Of a stretch of 40,292 nt of DNA, positions 32,851 to 40,292 are shown one piece after another; the first letter of the stretch is position 1, and the number at the start of each line of letters is the position of its first letter. The stretch comes from an uncultured Clostridia bacterium. Its GTDB lineage: Bacteria; Bacillota; Clostridia; Lachnospirales; Anaerotignaceae. The stretch spans positions 1 through 40,292 of the forward strand of contig CALWSR010000029.1 of the NCBI GenBank assembly GCA_944384265.1, given 5' to 3'. Position numbers and translations under genes: made by a program. The notes under the pieces are model-generated. The model was not told where the DNA came from, searched no databases, and saw only the letters and a program-made list of their open reading frames with translations.

Positions 32851-32924
32851 AATCTGCCCCTCCAAAATAAAACCCATTGTATTTCATCTATTTCTTTTTC
32901 CATACCATATTACTTTGTTTTTGT

Positions 32925-32954
32925 AGTATACCATAATATGATATTTTTTGACAA
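32925..32954 (-). promoter_or_regulatory. Sigma-A promoter of the LCP gene
   Basis: TTGTCA (32949-32954), an 18-bp spacer and TATACT (32925-32930), about 75 bp before the GTG start. Confidence 0.75.
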
Positions 32955-33404
32955 CAATAAGCCTTTTACAAAATTCTTAATATTTTATGGCTGTGCAATG
33001 GCTTTTTTATAAAAAAATGCTTATTGCTTTTGTGTCATAAATACCCACACTTTCATATTCTCTCAATGTTTTTATATAAATTCTGCATTTTTACAGCCCT
33101 CTAGCCCCTTTCATATCCCTTTGCATAAAGTCCAATGGGTTTTGTTGATACCTTTTGCCCCTATCTGCCTTCTATTTTTTCCATGCCTTTGCCTGTTTTA
33201 TTTTTCATGCTCCATTTCTTTTGGTTTATATCAGGTGTTAAAATTGATTCTTTTGTATATTTTTATTTTTTGGGGAACAAATTGTTCTGTCATATATATT
33301 TTCAAGCACTCTTTTATGTATGACAAAACAGCCTTTGCTGCCTATCAAAAATGAGCTGATTTACAATTTGTATGTATCTATCTGCTTCATAGGTGGCTTT
33401 TTGC
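32955..33404. other. Long non-coding spacer
   Basis: About 450 bp of AT-rich sequence with stops in every frame. Short peptide-like bits on the minus strand, such as STKPIGLYAKGYERG near 33110-33160, may be residue of old coding sequence but are not convincing. No hairpin terminator or RNA motif was recognised. Confidence 0.5.
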
Positions 33405-33720
33405 ACAATCTTAAATCCATATCTGTCAACCGGATTTTTGTTGCCGGGTGTCCTGATACTGTGTATACATTTTTTCATGGATTTACGATATACCTGTCTA
33501 TTCCTTCTCCATTTTTTACTGCCGTATCCCCATAATAGCATTTACACGGGAATGCTTCATAGCACTGTCATCTCATAAAAATTGATACGCCTTAAAATGT
33601 ATTTCCACCGGCATATGCATATCATTCGGGCATACCTTCCCTGATTCCTTTACCATTTTTTCTTCTCTTTTTCATTGCTCTTTTCATAAAACATTTTTCC
33701 CCTTTGTATGCCATAAACCA
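33405..33720 (-). repeat. Diverged dispersed repeat, copy B (probable decayed gene)
   Basis: Aligns with copy A at 3340-3664, same orientation relative to neighbouring genes. Minus-strand peptide bits correspond: MKRAMKKRRKNGKG with MKKAMKKRFKKW of copy A, and CKCYYGDTAVKNGEG with CKCYCADTAVKMRKA. Several stops and frame changes interrupt both. A 75-codon frame (from 33541) is open here but not in copy A. Both copies sit between the 5' end of a leftward gene and the terminator of the next one. Confidence 0.55.
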
Positions 33721-33803
33721 TGTGATATGTATATACTTTCATTATGCTTTTGCAAATCTCCATTTTATGAGGTGCTTTTACTTTTCAAAAGACTTTGCTG
33801 ATA

Positions 33804-33848
33804 CAAAAAAAGCAGGGACTGCAAACATTTTATATGCTGCCCCTGCTT
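33804..33848 (-). terminator. Terminator of thiW-thiD
   Basis: AAGCAGGG and CCCTGCTT, with additional GCA/TGC pairing inside, form a stem followed in the leftward direction by seven Ts. A smaller GCGTC/GACGC hairpin lies at about 33865-33882, between the thiD stop and this one. Confidence 0.8.
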
Positions 33849-33891
33849 TATACCTATTCCAATGCGTCCCGTTTCAGACGCCTCATTTATT

Positions 33892-34698
33892 TTAATCTGT
33901 TTGTATTCCTGCCTTTTGATATAATTGATAAAAATGATTGGTAGGCCCCACGCCATGGCCAATATCCAATGCGTGTTCAATGGCAATGGTGATATATTCT
34001 TTGGCAATGGCAATGGCCTGTTTGGCTGTTTTGCCCTTTGCCAAATTGGCGGCAATGGCTGAGGAAAGGGTACAGCCTGTACCATGGGTATTTTTTGTGG
34101 GAATTCTTTTGGATTTCAAATAAACATAATCCTTTCCGTCAAAAAGCACATCTGTTGCATCGTTTTCCAAATGTCCTCCCTTTATCAGCACATTTTTTGC
34201 TCCCATATCATAAATGATTTTTGCCGCCTTTTCCATATCTTCCAACGCCTTGATGGAAAGACCTGTTATCACCTCTGCTTCAGGCAAATTGGGGGTTACC
34301 ACATCAGCCAGAGGAATCAGCTCTTTTATCAATGTATCCTTTGCTTGTGCCTGCATCAAATCAAATCCGCTTTTTGATATCATCACCGGGTCAATGACAA
34401 TGTTTTTTGCCTGATACTGTCTTAATTTTTCAGAAATTGTACAAATGGTAGCTATTTGGGAAACCATGCCCACCTTCACAGCATCCACCTCAATGTCTGT
34501 AAAAATGGCGTCTATCTGCTGTCCAATGATTTCAGGCGTAATATCTTGACAGCCAAAAACTCCCTTTGTATTTTGTACAGTTACTGCCGTAATCACACTC
34601 ATTCCATAGGTTCCCTGTGCGGAAAATGTTTTTAAATCGGCCTGTATGCCTGCTCCTCCACAGCTGTCACTGCCTGCGATGGTCAAAACGTGTTTCAT
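33892..34698 (-). CDS. thiD: Hydroxymethylpyrimidine (phosphate) kinase
   Basis: A 268-aa ribokinase-fold enzyme that phosphorylates HMP and HMP-P to HMP-PP for thiamine synthesis. The N-terminal TIAGSDSCGGAGIQADLKTFSAQGTYGMSVITAVTVQNT is diagnostic. DPVMISKSG, VTPNLPEAEVITG and the anion hole GTGCTLSSAIAANLAKG complete the site. It follows thiW under the TPP riboswitch; a 204-bp gap with repeat copy 2 lies between the two. ThiE and ThiM are not nearby. Confidence 0.96.
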   Translation of the reverse strand: MKHVLTIAGSDSCGGAGIQADLKTFSAQGTYGMSVITAVTVQNTKGVFGCQDITPEIIGQQIDAIFTDIEVDAVKVGMVSQIATICTISEKLRQYQAKNIVIDPVMISKSGFDLMQAQAKDTLIKELIPLADVVTPNLPEAEVITGLSIKALEDMEKAAKIIYDMGAKNVLIKGGHLENDATDVLFDGKDYVYLKSKRIPTKNTHGTGCTLSSAIAANLAKGKTAKQAIAIAKEYITIAIEHALDIGHGVGPTNHFYQLYQKAGIQTD

Positions 34699-34725
34699 TT
34701 CAAAATACTCCTTTCCTCTTTCACA

Positions 34726-34775
34726 ATTCTGTTGCTTTCATATGAAATAGAATGCCATGAAACATTGATTTTACA
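34726..34775 (-). repeat. Dispersed 50-bp repeat, copy 2
   Basis: Gapless partner of 12827-12876 with 8 mismatches in 50. It is located 27 bp upstream of the thiD start, between thiW and thiD, in the same orientation as copy 1 relative to the downstream gene. Minus-strand reading gives KSMFHGILFHMKATE, close to KSMLYGFLFRIKATQ of copy 1. Confidence 0.7.
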
Positions 34776-34902
34776 GCCAAAATCACTCCTTGGCACTGCT
34801 TGCCCTGCATGAATGCCTTAAGCTGTTTGGTGCATTTTCTAAAAAAAAAGCCACATCCATTCTATTGTTTTAAAATTCTGCTTTACAATATCCTTTTTTC
34901 TG

Positions 34903-35409
34903 TTAATGTAATACATTCTCTCCCACAATTTTTTTTGCCGCCTGCACAAATACCTTTGATTTTAATAACAACACAGCAATGATGCTGCCTCCTGCTGTAC
35001 TGATAAAAAACGGCACCACATAGGCAAATGCCCCCACTGCATTTCCCATTACAAATATGGCAATGGGTACTGCCAAAAATCCTCCCAGTATAGATGTTCC
35101 AAAAATTTCTCCCATTGCCGCCCCATAATTATTTTTTGTCATACGGTATATTTGTCCTGCCAGCAATGCGCCCATCATACTGCCGGGAAAAGCCATCAAT
35201 GAACCTGTTCCCATAAAATTTCTTATAAGGGAAATGCAAAAGGCATTGACCACACCATACCAAGGTCCTAAAAACACCGCACAAAGCACATTGAGGGTAT
35301 GCTGTATGGGAAAGCATTTGGAGGCTCCTATGGGAATATATACCATTTGTCCTGCCAAAACGCCTATGGCAATAAACAATGCAGAAATGGTTAATTTTTT
35401 TGTTTTCAT
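34903..35409 (-). CDS. thiW: ThiW, thiazole/thiamine precursor transporter component
   Basis: A 168-aa integral membrane protein of the ThiW family, thought to be the substrate-specific (S) unit of an ECF transporter for the thiazole precursor. About five helices are present. The region KLTISALFIAIGVLAGQMVYIPIGASKCFPIQHTLNVLCAVFLGPWYGVVNAFCISLIRNFMGTGSLMAFPGSMMGALLAG is characteristic of ThiW. Start ATG 35409 has AGAAGGA upstream; an ATG 51 bp earlier is less likely. The TPP riboswitch lies upstream, and the gene is followed by thiD. ECF A and T subunits must be encoded elsewhere. Confidence 0.93.
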   Translation of the reverse strand: MKTKKLTISALFIAIGVLAGQMVYIPIGASKCFPIQHTLNVLCAVFLGPWYGVVNAFCISLIRNFMGTGSLMAFPGSMMGALLAGQIYRMTKNNYGAAMGEIFGTSILGGFLAVPIAIFVMGNAVGAFAYVVPFFISTAGGSIIAVLLLKSKVFVQAAKKIVGENVLH

Positions 35410-35670
35410 AGCATTTTCCTTCTTTCTTGATAGGTATCTTTTTTTCATATTGTTTTTCATTGTATATGATGGAAAGCCTTTTTTGCAGCGCTATACCGCT
35501 GCTTCTCCTTACATCATAAAAATCCATTTTTTATATCCAAAACGACTGAGGCTTTTTCATTTCTAAAATCCGTTTTGGTTTTCAAAATTTTATAAATTTT
35601 GAAAGCGTCTCTTCCGCAAGCCTTATGTACTGTCATGGACAAGCTGCTGCCATAAATCCCATTTTTTTTG

Positions 35671-35710
35671 CAAAAAAAGCACAGCAGGAAACCGTTATCC
35701 TATCTGTGCC
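35671..35710 (-). terminator. Expression-platform terminator of the TPP riboswitch
   Basis: GCACAG.TAGGA and TCCTGCTGTGC form a stem, followed by seven Ts in the leftward direction. It lies between the TPP aptamer and thiW, so it is the likely transcription-attenuation switch. Confidence 0.82.
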
Positions 35711-35718
35711 TATTTTTA

Positions 35719-35810
35719 ACGCTTCCCTACGCTAGTATCATCTAGATCAGGTTCAAGGGTATAAAGCAATGGCTTTATTCTCAGCCGAACCCCATCGGCA
35801 CCCCCAGCAA
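35719..35810 (-). promoter_or_regulatory. TPP (thi-box) riboswitch aptamer
   Basis: Minus strand contains GGGGGTGCC, GGCTGAGA and, after a variable arm, ACCCTTGAACCTGATC followed by GATACTAGCGTAGGGAAGC, the conserved thi-box. When TPP binds, the downstream hairpin should stop thiW-thiD transcription. Confidence 0.96.
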
Positions 35811-35827
35811 TCCATATTCTTTTGTTA

Positions 35828-35856
35828 AGCATAGCACTCTTTTCAAATGCTGTCAA
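35828..35856 (-). promoter_or_regulatory. Sigma-A promoter of the thiW-thiD transcript
   Basis: TTGACA (35851-35856), a 17-bp spacer and TATGCT (35828-35833) lie immediately before the riboswitch and directly abut the stop of the GDPD gene. Confidence 0.85.
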
Positions 35857-37116
35857 TTATTTTTGTATTGTGGTTGTGATAATGTATCCCTTTCCGTCCG
35901 GCTTTTTTTCTGCCTTCATGCCCAGTGCCTCTGCCAGCTCTGTCACATGAAAATACAAATCTCCATCCACAACATATCCCTTTATGGACACATTTTGCCC
36001 ATCTCTTGCCACATTGTAAGGGCTTTTTTTTGTAATATACCTTTGGCTGGCATCCAAAAGCATTTCATTTCCAATAGAAGTATATACATCTCCTGATATG
36101 ATTTGTACTGTATTTGTTTTGCTGTCATATTCTACTGCAAATTGATTTTGGCTGTCTGCCACAATGGCCGCAAAATCTCTTAGCTTGATATAGTCCTCTT
36201 CCATAATGGTGTAAAAATTGGCGCCTATATTTTTTTGGTCTATCATCAATGAGCCTGCCCAAAGAGGATTTTTTCCCATATTCACCAAATCCAAATCATA
36301 GGGCTTGATATAATCTGTATAAATGCCATGGCAGCCGGCATTTAACATGGCTTTAAAATCCAGTATTCTGTTTACTGTATGGGCATAGACCTTTATGCCC
36401 TTGGCTGTCAGCTTTTGCAGGTTTTCCCGTTTCACTGCCTCATAGTTGATTGTCACAACATCAATGCCATTGGCCGCACAAAAGGAAGCGATTTCATCAT
36501 AATTGGGATTGGGTGTTTGATATAATGTATAAATCCAGTTTTCAAAAGGATAAATCTGTTTTATGGTGTTTAGCATTTCATTGTTATAAATCTGTACTAT
36601 AACTCTGTTTAATATATCCTCTCTGCCCATATTTTTTGCAATATTTACCATTTGCGAAAACTCCGCCTGCACCCTTTGGGTATCTGTATATTTTGTGTCT
36701 GTCACCAAATAAACATCCTCATATTCTGCCAAAAGCGCAAAAAGCTGTGTTGCTGTTAAAGGTGTATATTTAAAATTGATTTTTTCGTTTAAAAAGCGGC
36801 TTGCCGTCATATCCGTAGAGCCGTTTTGTACCTGCTGTTCCAAATTATAATAGGAATCTTGGTCAAAATCATGGCGCACCACAAGCACGCCATCGCTTGT
36901 CAAAGAAAAATCTGCCTCCAACACTTTGTAGCCATTTTCCCAAGAGCTGATAAAAGCCTCTTTGGAATTGGTTTCTTTTTTATCCTCAATAGCACCCAGT
37001 GCATGGGCCACCAGTCTGTTTTGTTCATACCATTTTGGTGCTTGTGCCTGTACGGATATGGGAAAGAGCAAAAGCGCCGCTGTCAAAAACAGCATTGCAC
37101 ACTTTGTTTTTATCAT
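35857..37116 (-). CDS. Secreted glycerophosphodiester phosphodiesterase-like protein
   Basis: A 419-aa protein with a signal peptide (about 1-24, ending SVQAQA) and a GDPD/PI-PLC TIM-barrel domain. The first catalytic motif is AHALG rather than the usual AHRG, so the conserved Arg is absent. The E-x-D pair is in LEADFSLTSDGVLVVRHDFD, and the second His is in that same segment. The barrel continues to HGIYTDYIKPYDLDLV. The last 110 residues resemble a copper-amine-oxidase-N-type stalk domain (VEYDSKTNTVQIISG to FHVTELAEALGMKAEKK), common in Firmicutes surface proteins. GDPDs split glycerophosphodiesters to an alcohol and glycerol phosphate; here substrate is unproven. Start ATG 37116 has GAGGTG upstream. 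Confidence 0.85.
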   Translation of the reverse strand: MIKTKCAMLFLTAALLLFPISVQAQAPKWYEQNRLVAHALGAIEDKKETNSKEAFISSWENGYKVLEADFSLTSDGVLVVRHDFDQDSYYNLEQQVQNGSTDMTASRFLNEKINFKYTPLTATQLFALLAEYEDVYLVTDTKYTDTQRVQAEFSQMVNIAKNMGREDILNRVIVQIYNNEMLNTIKQIYPFENWIYTLYQTPNPNYDEIASFCAANGIDVVTINYEAVKRENLQKLTAKGIKVYAHTVNRILDFKAMLNAGCHGIYTDYIKPYDLDLVNMGKNPLWAGSLMIDQKNIGANFYTIMEEDYIKLRDFAAIVADSQNQFAVEYDSKTNTVQIISGDVYTSIGNEMLLDASQRYITKKSPYNVARDGQNVSIKGYVVDGDLYFHVTELAEALGMKAEKKPDGKGYIITTTIQK

Positions 37117-37150
37117 ATTTTCACCTCACTGCATTTGTTTTTTTTAAAAC

Positions 37151-37178
37151 AAAAAGGGCCGTTTTGCAACACCCTTTT
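37151..37178 (-). terminator. Terminator downstream of the DUF1292 gene
   Basis: AAAAGGG and CCCTTTT, with a loop region that includes GTTTTGCAAC, are followed by TTTTTG in the leftward direction, just after the stop. Confidence 0.65.
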
Positions 37179-37191
37179 GTATGGCTTATCA

Positions 37192-37485
37192 TTATTCTTG
37201 CTCATCTTCCTCATACAAATCATAAAAAGCACTGGAAACCTTTTCAAACTCTTCATCATCCTCAATGACTTCCAAAGAAATTTCTTCTCCCTCTTCTTTG
37301 TATTGATAAAGATAGACTTCCTCCTGCTCCATTGGAAGCAGTGCAATGTATTCCTTGCCTTCCACTTCAAAAACACCCAATATGGCACATTCTACTTCTG
37401 TATCGTCATCTAATGTCAAATGCATTGTTTCCAGTTCCATTTCTTCACCATGCTCACAGCCGCAGCCGCATTGTTTTTCGCTCAT
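37192..37485 (-). CDS. DUF1292 family protein (YrzB-like)
   Basis: A 97-aa very acidic cytoplasmic protein. The core, MHLTLDDDTEVECAILGVFEVEGKEYIALLPMEQEEVYLYQYKEEGEEISLEVIEDDEEFEKVSSAFYDL, is the DUF1292 domain. The N-terminus has a Cys/His cluster, CGCGCEHGE, that might bind metal and is found in some clostridial members. The role of DUF1292 is unknown. AGGAGG lies 8 bases before ATG 37485, and a TTGTCC-N17-TATACT promoter is at 37521-37549. Confidence 0.9.
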   Translation of the reverse strand: MSEKQCGCGCEHGEEMELETMHLTLDDDTEVECAILGVFEVEGKEYIALLPMEQEEVYLYQYKEEGEEISLEVIEDDEEFEKVSSAFYDLYEEDEQE

Positions 37486-37520
37486 TTCAAAAACCTCCTT
37501 ATTTTTATGTCAATGCCTTT

Positions 37521-37549
37521 AGTATACATGATATTGCTTATGAGGACAA
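37521..37549 (-). promoter_or_regulatory. Sigma-A promoter of the DUF1292 gene
   Basis: TTGTCC (37544-37549), a 17-bp spacer and TATACT (37521-37526) on the minus strand, 35 bp before the start. Confidence 0.75.
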
Positions 37550-37592
37550 TTCTTTTTTGATACTTTTTTTCGATTTGTTTACTGGCAAAATA

Positions 37593-38843
37593 CTATTTTT
37601 TTAAAAATTGCTGTTTTTTGCCATTTTTCTGTTTTTGGAAGGAGCATTTTTCTTTTTTAAATATTTTTTTATTTTTTCCCTTTGTATAAAGCTGTTTTTT
37701 TGTTCCATTGCTCTCTTCCAGTTTGCCAAAGGCCATTTCCCTTTGTACAATGGCAATGCTGTATTTTTTTTCATATTTGTGTATCCATTTTCTTTCATAG
37801 GGTGTCACAATGGAAATAACCGTTCCGGCCATGCCTTTTCTGCCTGTTCTTCCCGCTCTGTGCAGATATTTCTCTGCCTCCTCAGGCAAATCCAAATTGA
37901 TGATATGTGTCACATCTTCTATATCCAGCCCTCTTGCGCCAATGTCTGACGCCACCAATACAGACGTTCTTCCCTGTCTGAAGCCCTCCATGGTATTTTG
38001 TCTTTCTCTTTTATCATCCCTGCCATGTATGCCGTCTGCCTTCCAGCCGTGATGGCACAGCTTGTCCACAGTGACAGCAATGTTTTCGGGATTGTTTAAA
38101 AATATAATGGCTTTTTTGGGTTTTTGTGCCGCCAGCACCTTTCTTAACACAATAAATTTTTCTCTTTTTTCCGCCAAAATATAATAGTGGGAAATATTTT
38201 TGGGCAAAAAGCTTTCTTCCAAAGAGATTGTCACTGCATTTTCTTTCATCATTTCCAATGCTTTTTTTTGTATCTCCTCTTCAATGGTGGCCGAAAGCAG
38301 TATCAGCTGACGCTGCTTTAATGTTGTTTTGATGACAGCCTGCACTGTTTGTATGTTTTGTTCATCCAGCAGTCTGTCCCCCTCGTCCAAAACAATGGCT
38401 TGTACCGTATGGGCAGAAATTTTTCTTTTTTGTATCAAATCCAGTATGCGTCCGGCAGAGCCTACTACAATTTGAGGCTTTTCCTTTAATTTTTCTATCT
38501 GTCTTGCCATGCTGGCGCCACCTATAATCAGAGTGCTTTTAATGGGCAAACCGGACACCCTTGCCAGCAATTCCCCTTGCTTTTGTACCTGGGCCGCCAA
38601 TTCATGGGTAGGCGTCAGTATTATCACCTGTGTTTTTTTCAATGTCAAATCTATTTTTTGAAACAGTGGAAGCAAATAGGCAAATGTTTTTCCCGAACCT
38701 GTTTCAGACCGGCCTATCACGTCTGTACCCTCCAATATGGCCGGGATGACCTCCTGCTGTATTTTTGTAGGCACTGTAATATTCATTTTAGACAATCCTT
38801 GTATCAATTCCGGCAAAAGTCCCAGCTTTGTCATATCCTGCAT
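37593..38843 (-). CDS. DEAD-box ATP-dependent RNA helicase with DEGD motif
   Basis: A 416-aa SF2 RNA helicase. Q motif: MNITVPTKIQQEVIPAILEGTDVIGRSETGSGKT (with Walker A). Motif Ia is PTHELAAQ instead of PTRELA. Motif II reads DEGD (VLDEGDRLLD) instead of DEAD. Motif III SAT, then IIFLNNPENI, ASDIGARGLDIEDVTHIINLDLP and HRAGRTGRKG complete the second RecA lobe. A Lys-rich tail of about 55 residues likely binds RNA, as in cold-shock-type DEAD proteins. I prefer ATG 38843 with AAGGG upstream; ATG 38834 is nearby. Both atypical motifs lie in otherwise intact sequence, so activity is likely but should be tested. Confidence 0.9.
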   Translation of the reverse strand: MQDMTKLGLLPELIQGLSKMNITVPTKIQQEVIPAILEGTDVIGRSETGSGKTFAYLLPLFQKIDLTLKKTQVIILTPTHELAAQVQKQGELLARVSGLPIKSTLIIGGASMARQIEKLKEKPQIVVGSAGRILDLIQKRKISAHTVQAIVLDEGDRLLDEQNIQTVQAVIKTTLKQRQLILLSATIEEEIQKKALEMMKENAVTISLEESFLPKNISHYYILAEKREKFIVLRKVLAAQKPKKAIIFLNNPENIAVTVDKLCHHGWKADGIHGRDDKRERQNTMEGFRQGRTSVLVASDIGARGLDIEDVTHIINLDLPEEAEKYLHRAGRTGRKGMAGTVISIVTPYERKWIHKYEKKYSIAIVQREMAFGKLEESNGTKKQLYTKGKNKKIFKKEKCSFQKQKNGKKQQFLKK

Positions 38844-38905
38844 ATCATTCGTCCCTTCTTCAAATTTCCCACAAATTATATCCTTTTTTTTGTAAAAAGG
38901 CAAGC

Positions 38906-38941
38906 AAAAAGTCTATTGGAATATTCCAATAGACTTTTTTT
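38906..38941. terminator. Palindromic terminator of the Ig-like protein gene
   Basis: AAAAAGTCTATTGGAATA and its exact complement TATTCCAATAGACTTTTT form a near-perfect palindrome just after the leftward stop. T-runs at both ends allow bidirectional use. Confidence 0.85.
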
Positions 38942-38944
38942 TAT

Positions 38945-40292
38945 TTATCTGATTGTAATGACTTTGGTTGAAAATTTCGGAATACCGTTTCCAACGGCCA
39001 CTCTTACTGTCACAACGCCTTTCTTTTCCGCCCTCAATACATTTTTGGAAAGACTGGAAAGTGTTCCTCCATCGTTTATGATGCTCCAAACAGCATTGTC
39101 ATATAATATGCCGTCAGGATTTTTTGCCACCAAAACAATGTCGCTGTTTGTCACAGTACTGCCCATAACACTGATTAAAATGTCACTGCTTTGTATCATC
39201 ACATTTTGCTGTGAGGATGGTCCACTTGTAGAAACCGATGTATCAATGGGTGTTATAGGAATGGTCACTTCTGTATTCAGAATTTCCTCCGGCTGCTGTT
39301 GTGGGATAATGGGAGTCATCTCTTCTGGCTCCTGCTCTGGCTTTGTGATAATAGGAGTCATTTCCTCTGGCTCCTGCTCTGGCTTTGTCACAATAGGAGT
39401 CATTTCCTCCGGCTCCTGCTCCGGCTCTGTGATAATGGGAGTCATTTCCTCCGGCTCCTGCTCCGGCTCTGTGATAATGGGAGTCATTTCCTCCGGCTCC
39501 TGCTCTGGCTTTGTGATAATGGGAGTCATTTCCTCCGGCTCCTGCTCTGGCTCTGTGATAATGGAAGTCATTTCCTCCGGCTCTTGCTCTGTCACAGATG
39601 GCTGTGTAAATGTAATCACAAAATCCTGTGTGTATACACTGCCGTCTGCATTGCCATCTACCACAACGGCTGTCATGGTCACCTGTCCCGGTGTATCCAT
39701 ACGCACTGTGTGATTATCAGGCATTTCTGCAAAACCTCTGCCTACAATCCAGTCTATTGTAAAGTCTTTTTCTCCCGAAGCCTCTACATTTGCTTGGCTC
39801 AAATCAAAATCTGTGCCTGCCTCTGTCTGCTGTGTGGGCAGTGTAATGTTTGTGACAAATGCTCTGCTTTGTGCTGAAATGTTAGGCAGTAACATGGCAT
39901 TTGTCATGGCAGGCGCACTCATGATAGAAGACTGAGGAGAGATTGTCGCTACCGAACGATTTGTTATTTGTGTAGTACCACCTGATGATTGTGCTCCAAT
40001 TTTAATTTCTTTTTCTACTCCTGCTCCTGTCTGGCCATCCACCTTCGCAGTAATAGTGATTGGTTTCTCTGCTGTATCCGCTTTTTTGATGCTGATATCT
40101 GCTTTTGTACTATCACTTTGTGCTTTTACTGTTGCATAGTTATCATCTGAAGAAGTCCATACTACTTTTTTACTTCCTAATTCTCCATCGATTGTCGCTG
40201 TTGCTGTGATAGTGTCATTCACTGCATAAGAAGCCTTATCTGGGTTTAATGCAATTACTGTTACTTCTGGTGTATCAGATGGTTGCTGTGCT
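38945..40292 (-). CDS. Large Ig-like repeat surface protein, 5' end beyond the window
   Basis: At least 449 residues; the frame continues past the right edge, so this is only the C-terminal part. A bacterial Ig-like (BIG2-type) domain is visible at the window end: VIALNPDKASYAVNDTITATATIDG, then VVWTSSDDNYATVKA. A second beta-rich region follows, then seven copies of a 14-residue Pro/Glu repeat (EEMTPIITEPEQEP), and a final Ig-like domain (VLRAEKKGVVTVRVAVGNG). No LPXTG motif is present at the C-terminus (KVITIR), so it is not a sortase substrate. It could be a secreted adhesin or cell-wall protein. An apparent GTG start at 40222 is only an internal codon. Confidence 0.8.
   Translation of the reverse strand, partial: AQQPSDTPEVTVIALNPDKASYAVNDTITATATIDGELGSKKVVWTSSDDNYATVKAQSDSTKADISIKKADTAEKPITITAKVDGQTGAGVEKEIKIGAQSSGGTTQITNRSVATISPQSSIMSAPAMTNAMLLPNISAQSRAFVTNITLPTQQTEAGTDFDLSQANVEASGEKDFTIDWIVGRGFAEMPDNHTVRMDTPGQVTMTAVVVDGNADGSVYTQDFVITFTQPSVTEQEPEEMTSIITEPEQEPEEMTPIITKPEQEPEEMTPIITEPEQEPEEMTPIITEPEQEPEEMTPIVTKPEQEPEEMTPIITKPEQEPEEMTPIIPQQQPEEILNTEVTIPITPIDTSVSTSGPSSQQNVMIQSSDILISVMGSTVTNSDIVLVAKNPDGILYDNAVWSIINDGGTLSSLSKNVLRAEKKGVVTVRVAVGNGIPKFSTKVITIR
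39302..39597 (-). repeat. Seven-copy 42-bp tandem repeat in the Ig-like gene
   Basis: The sequence GGAGTCAT recurs at exact 42-bp spacing, from 39312 to 39566 (the last copy reads GAAGTCAT). Each unit encodes EEMTPIITEPEQEP with Glu/Lys and Ile/Val variation. Because 42 is a multiple of 3, copy-number changes keep the frame. Confidence 0.9.

Noticed and set aside
39302..39597. CRISPR array
   Set aside because: The 42-bp units are adjacent without spacers and encode an in-frame protein repeat.
38577..39877. Long plus-strand open frames opposite the helicase and Ig-like genes (378 and 192 codons)
   Set aside because: They are antisense to well-supported genes and made of repeat-derived Ser/Gly/Cys or Leu/Trp-rich sequence; no ribosome site or family.

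Overview
This window is low-GC Gram-positive DNA, most likely from the class Clostridia (a Lachnospirales- or Anaerotignum-like gut anaerobe). The evidence is AT-rich spacers, strong AGGAGG-type ribosome binding sites, occasional TTG and GTG starts, a T-box and a TPP riboswitch, a SigW-type ECF sigma factor, and VanW, LCP, DUF1292 and DUF5684 proteins. Species cannot be fixed by reading alone. Nearly all of about 31 genes run leftward (minus strand). The only rightward genes are a glycosyltransferase and hisC at 20.0-22.5 kb. I see no tRNA, rRNA, CRISPR array, complete insertion sequence or prophage.

Layout. 0-1.4 kb: a chain of hairpins, then a PLP aminotransferase. 1.8-3.2 kb: a HypE/PurM-like protein and a crcB fluoride-channel gene broken by one extra G in a G run. 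3.85-6.1 kb: a DUF5684 membrane protein and a first VanW/G5 surface protein. 6.3-17.5 kb: a large operon of six genes: an 845-aa membrane protein, an ABC ATPase and permease, a coiled-coil membrane protein, a BatA-like VWA protein and a double-VWA/GATase-like protein. It looks like a cell-envelope machine, and no MoxR or DUF58 gene is present. 17.8-19.6 kb: a UvrD-family helicase. 20.0-22.5 kb: the rightward glycosyltransferase and hisC. 22.7-26.4 kb: a tightly overlapping operon of ECF sigma factor, anti-sigma factor, membrane protein, tsaD and an SDR reductase, headed by an exact match to the SigW promoter consensus. 26.5-28.5 kb: rnz and a second VanW protein. 28.6-31.7 kb: metNIQ methionine ABC transporter under a T-box with a readable AUG specifier. 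31.8-32.9 kb: an LCP cell-wall ligase. 33.9-35.8 kb: thiW-thiD under a TPP riboswitch. 35.9-38.9 kb: a secreted GDPD-like protein, a DUF1292 protein and a DEAD-box helicase with DEGD in motif II. 38.9 kb to the end: the C-terminal part of a large Ig-like surface protein with seven 42-bp repeats.

Themes. Much of the window concerns the envelope: two VanW proteins, LCP, the VWA operon, the glycosyltransferase, the sigma/anti-sigma pair and the Ig-like protein. Two small dispersed repeat families lie in spacers. One is a roughly 300-bp diverged pair (about 3.34-3.66 kb and 33.4-33.7 kb). The other is a 50-bp gapless pair (12.83 kb and 34.73 kb), each copy about 20 bp upstream of a start codon inside an operon. 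These repeats, and the coupling of tsaD to an ECF stress promoter, are the observations I would follow first. Nothing here is clearly a new defence or mobile system.
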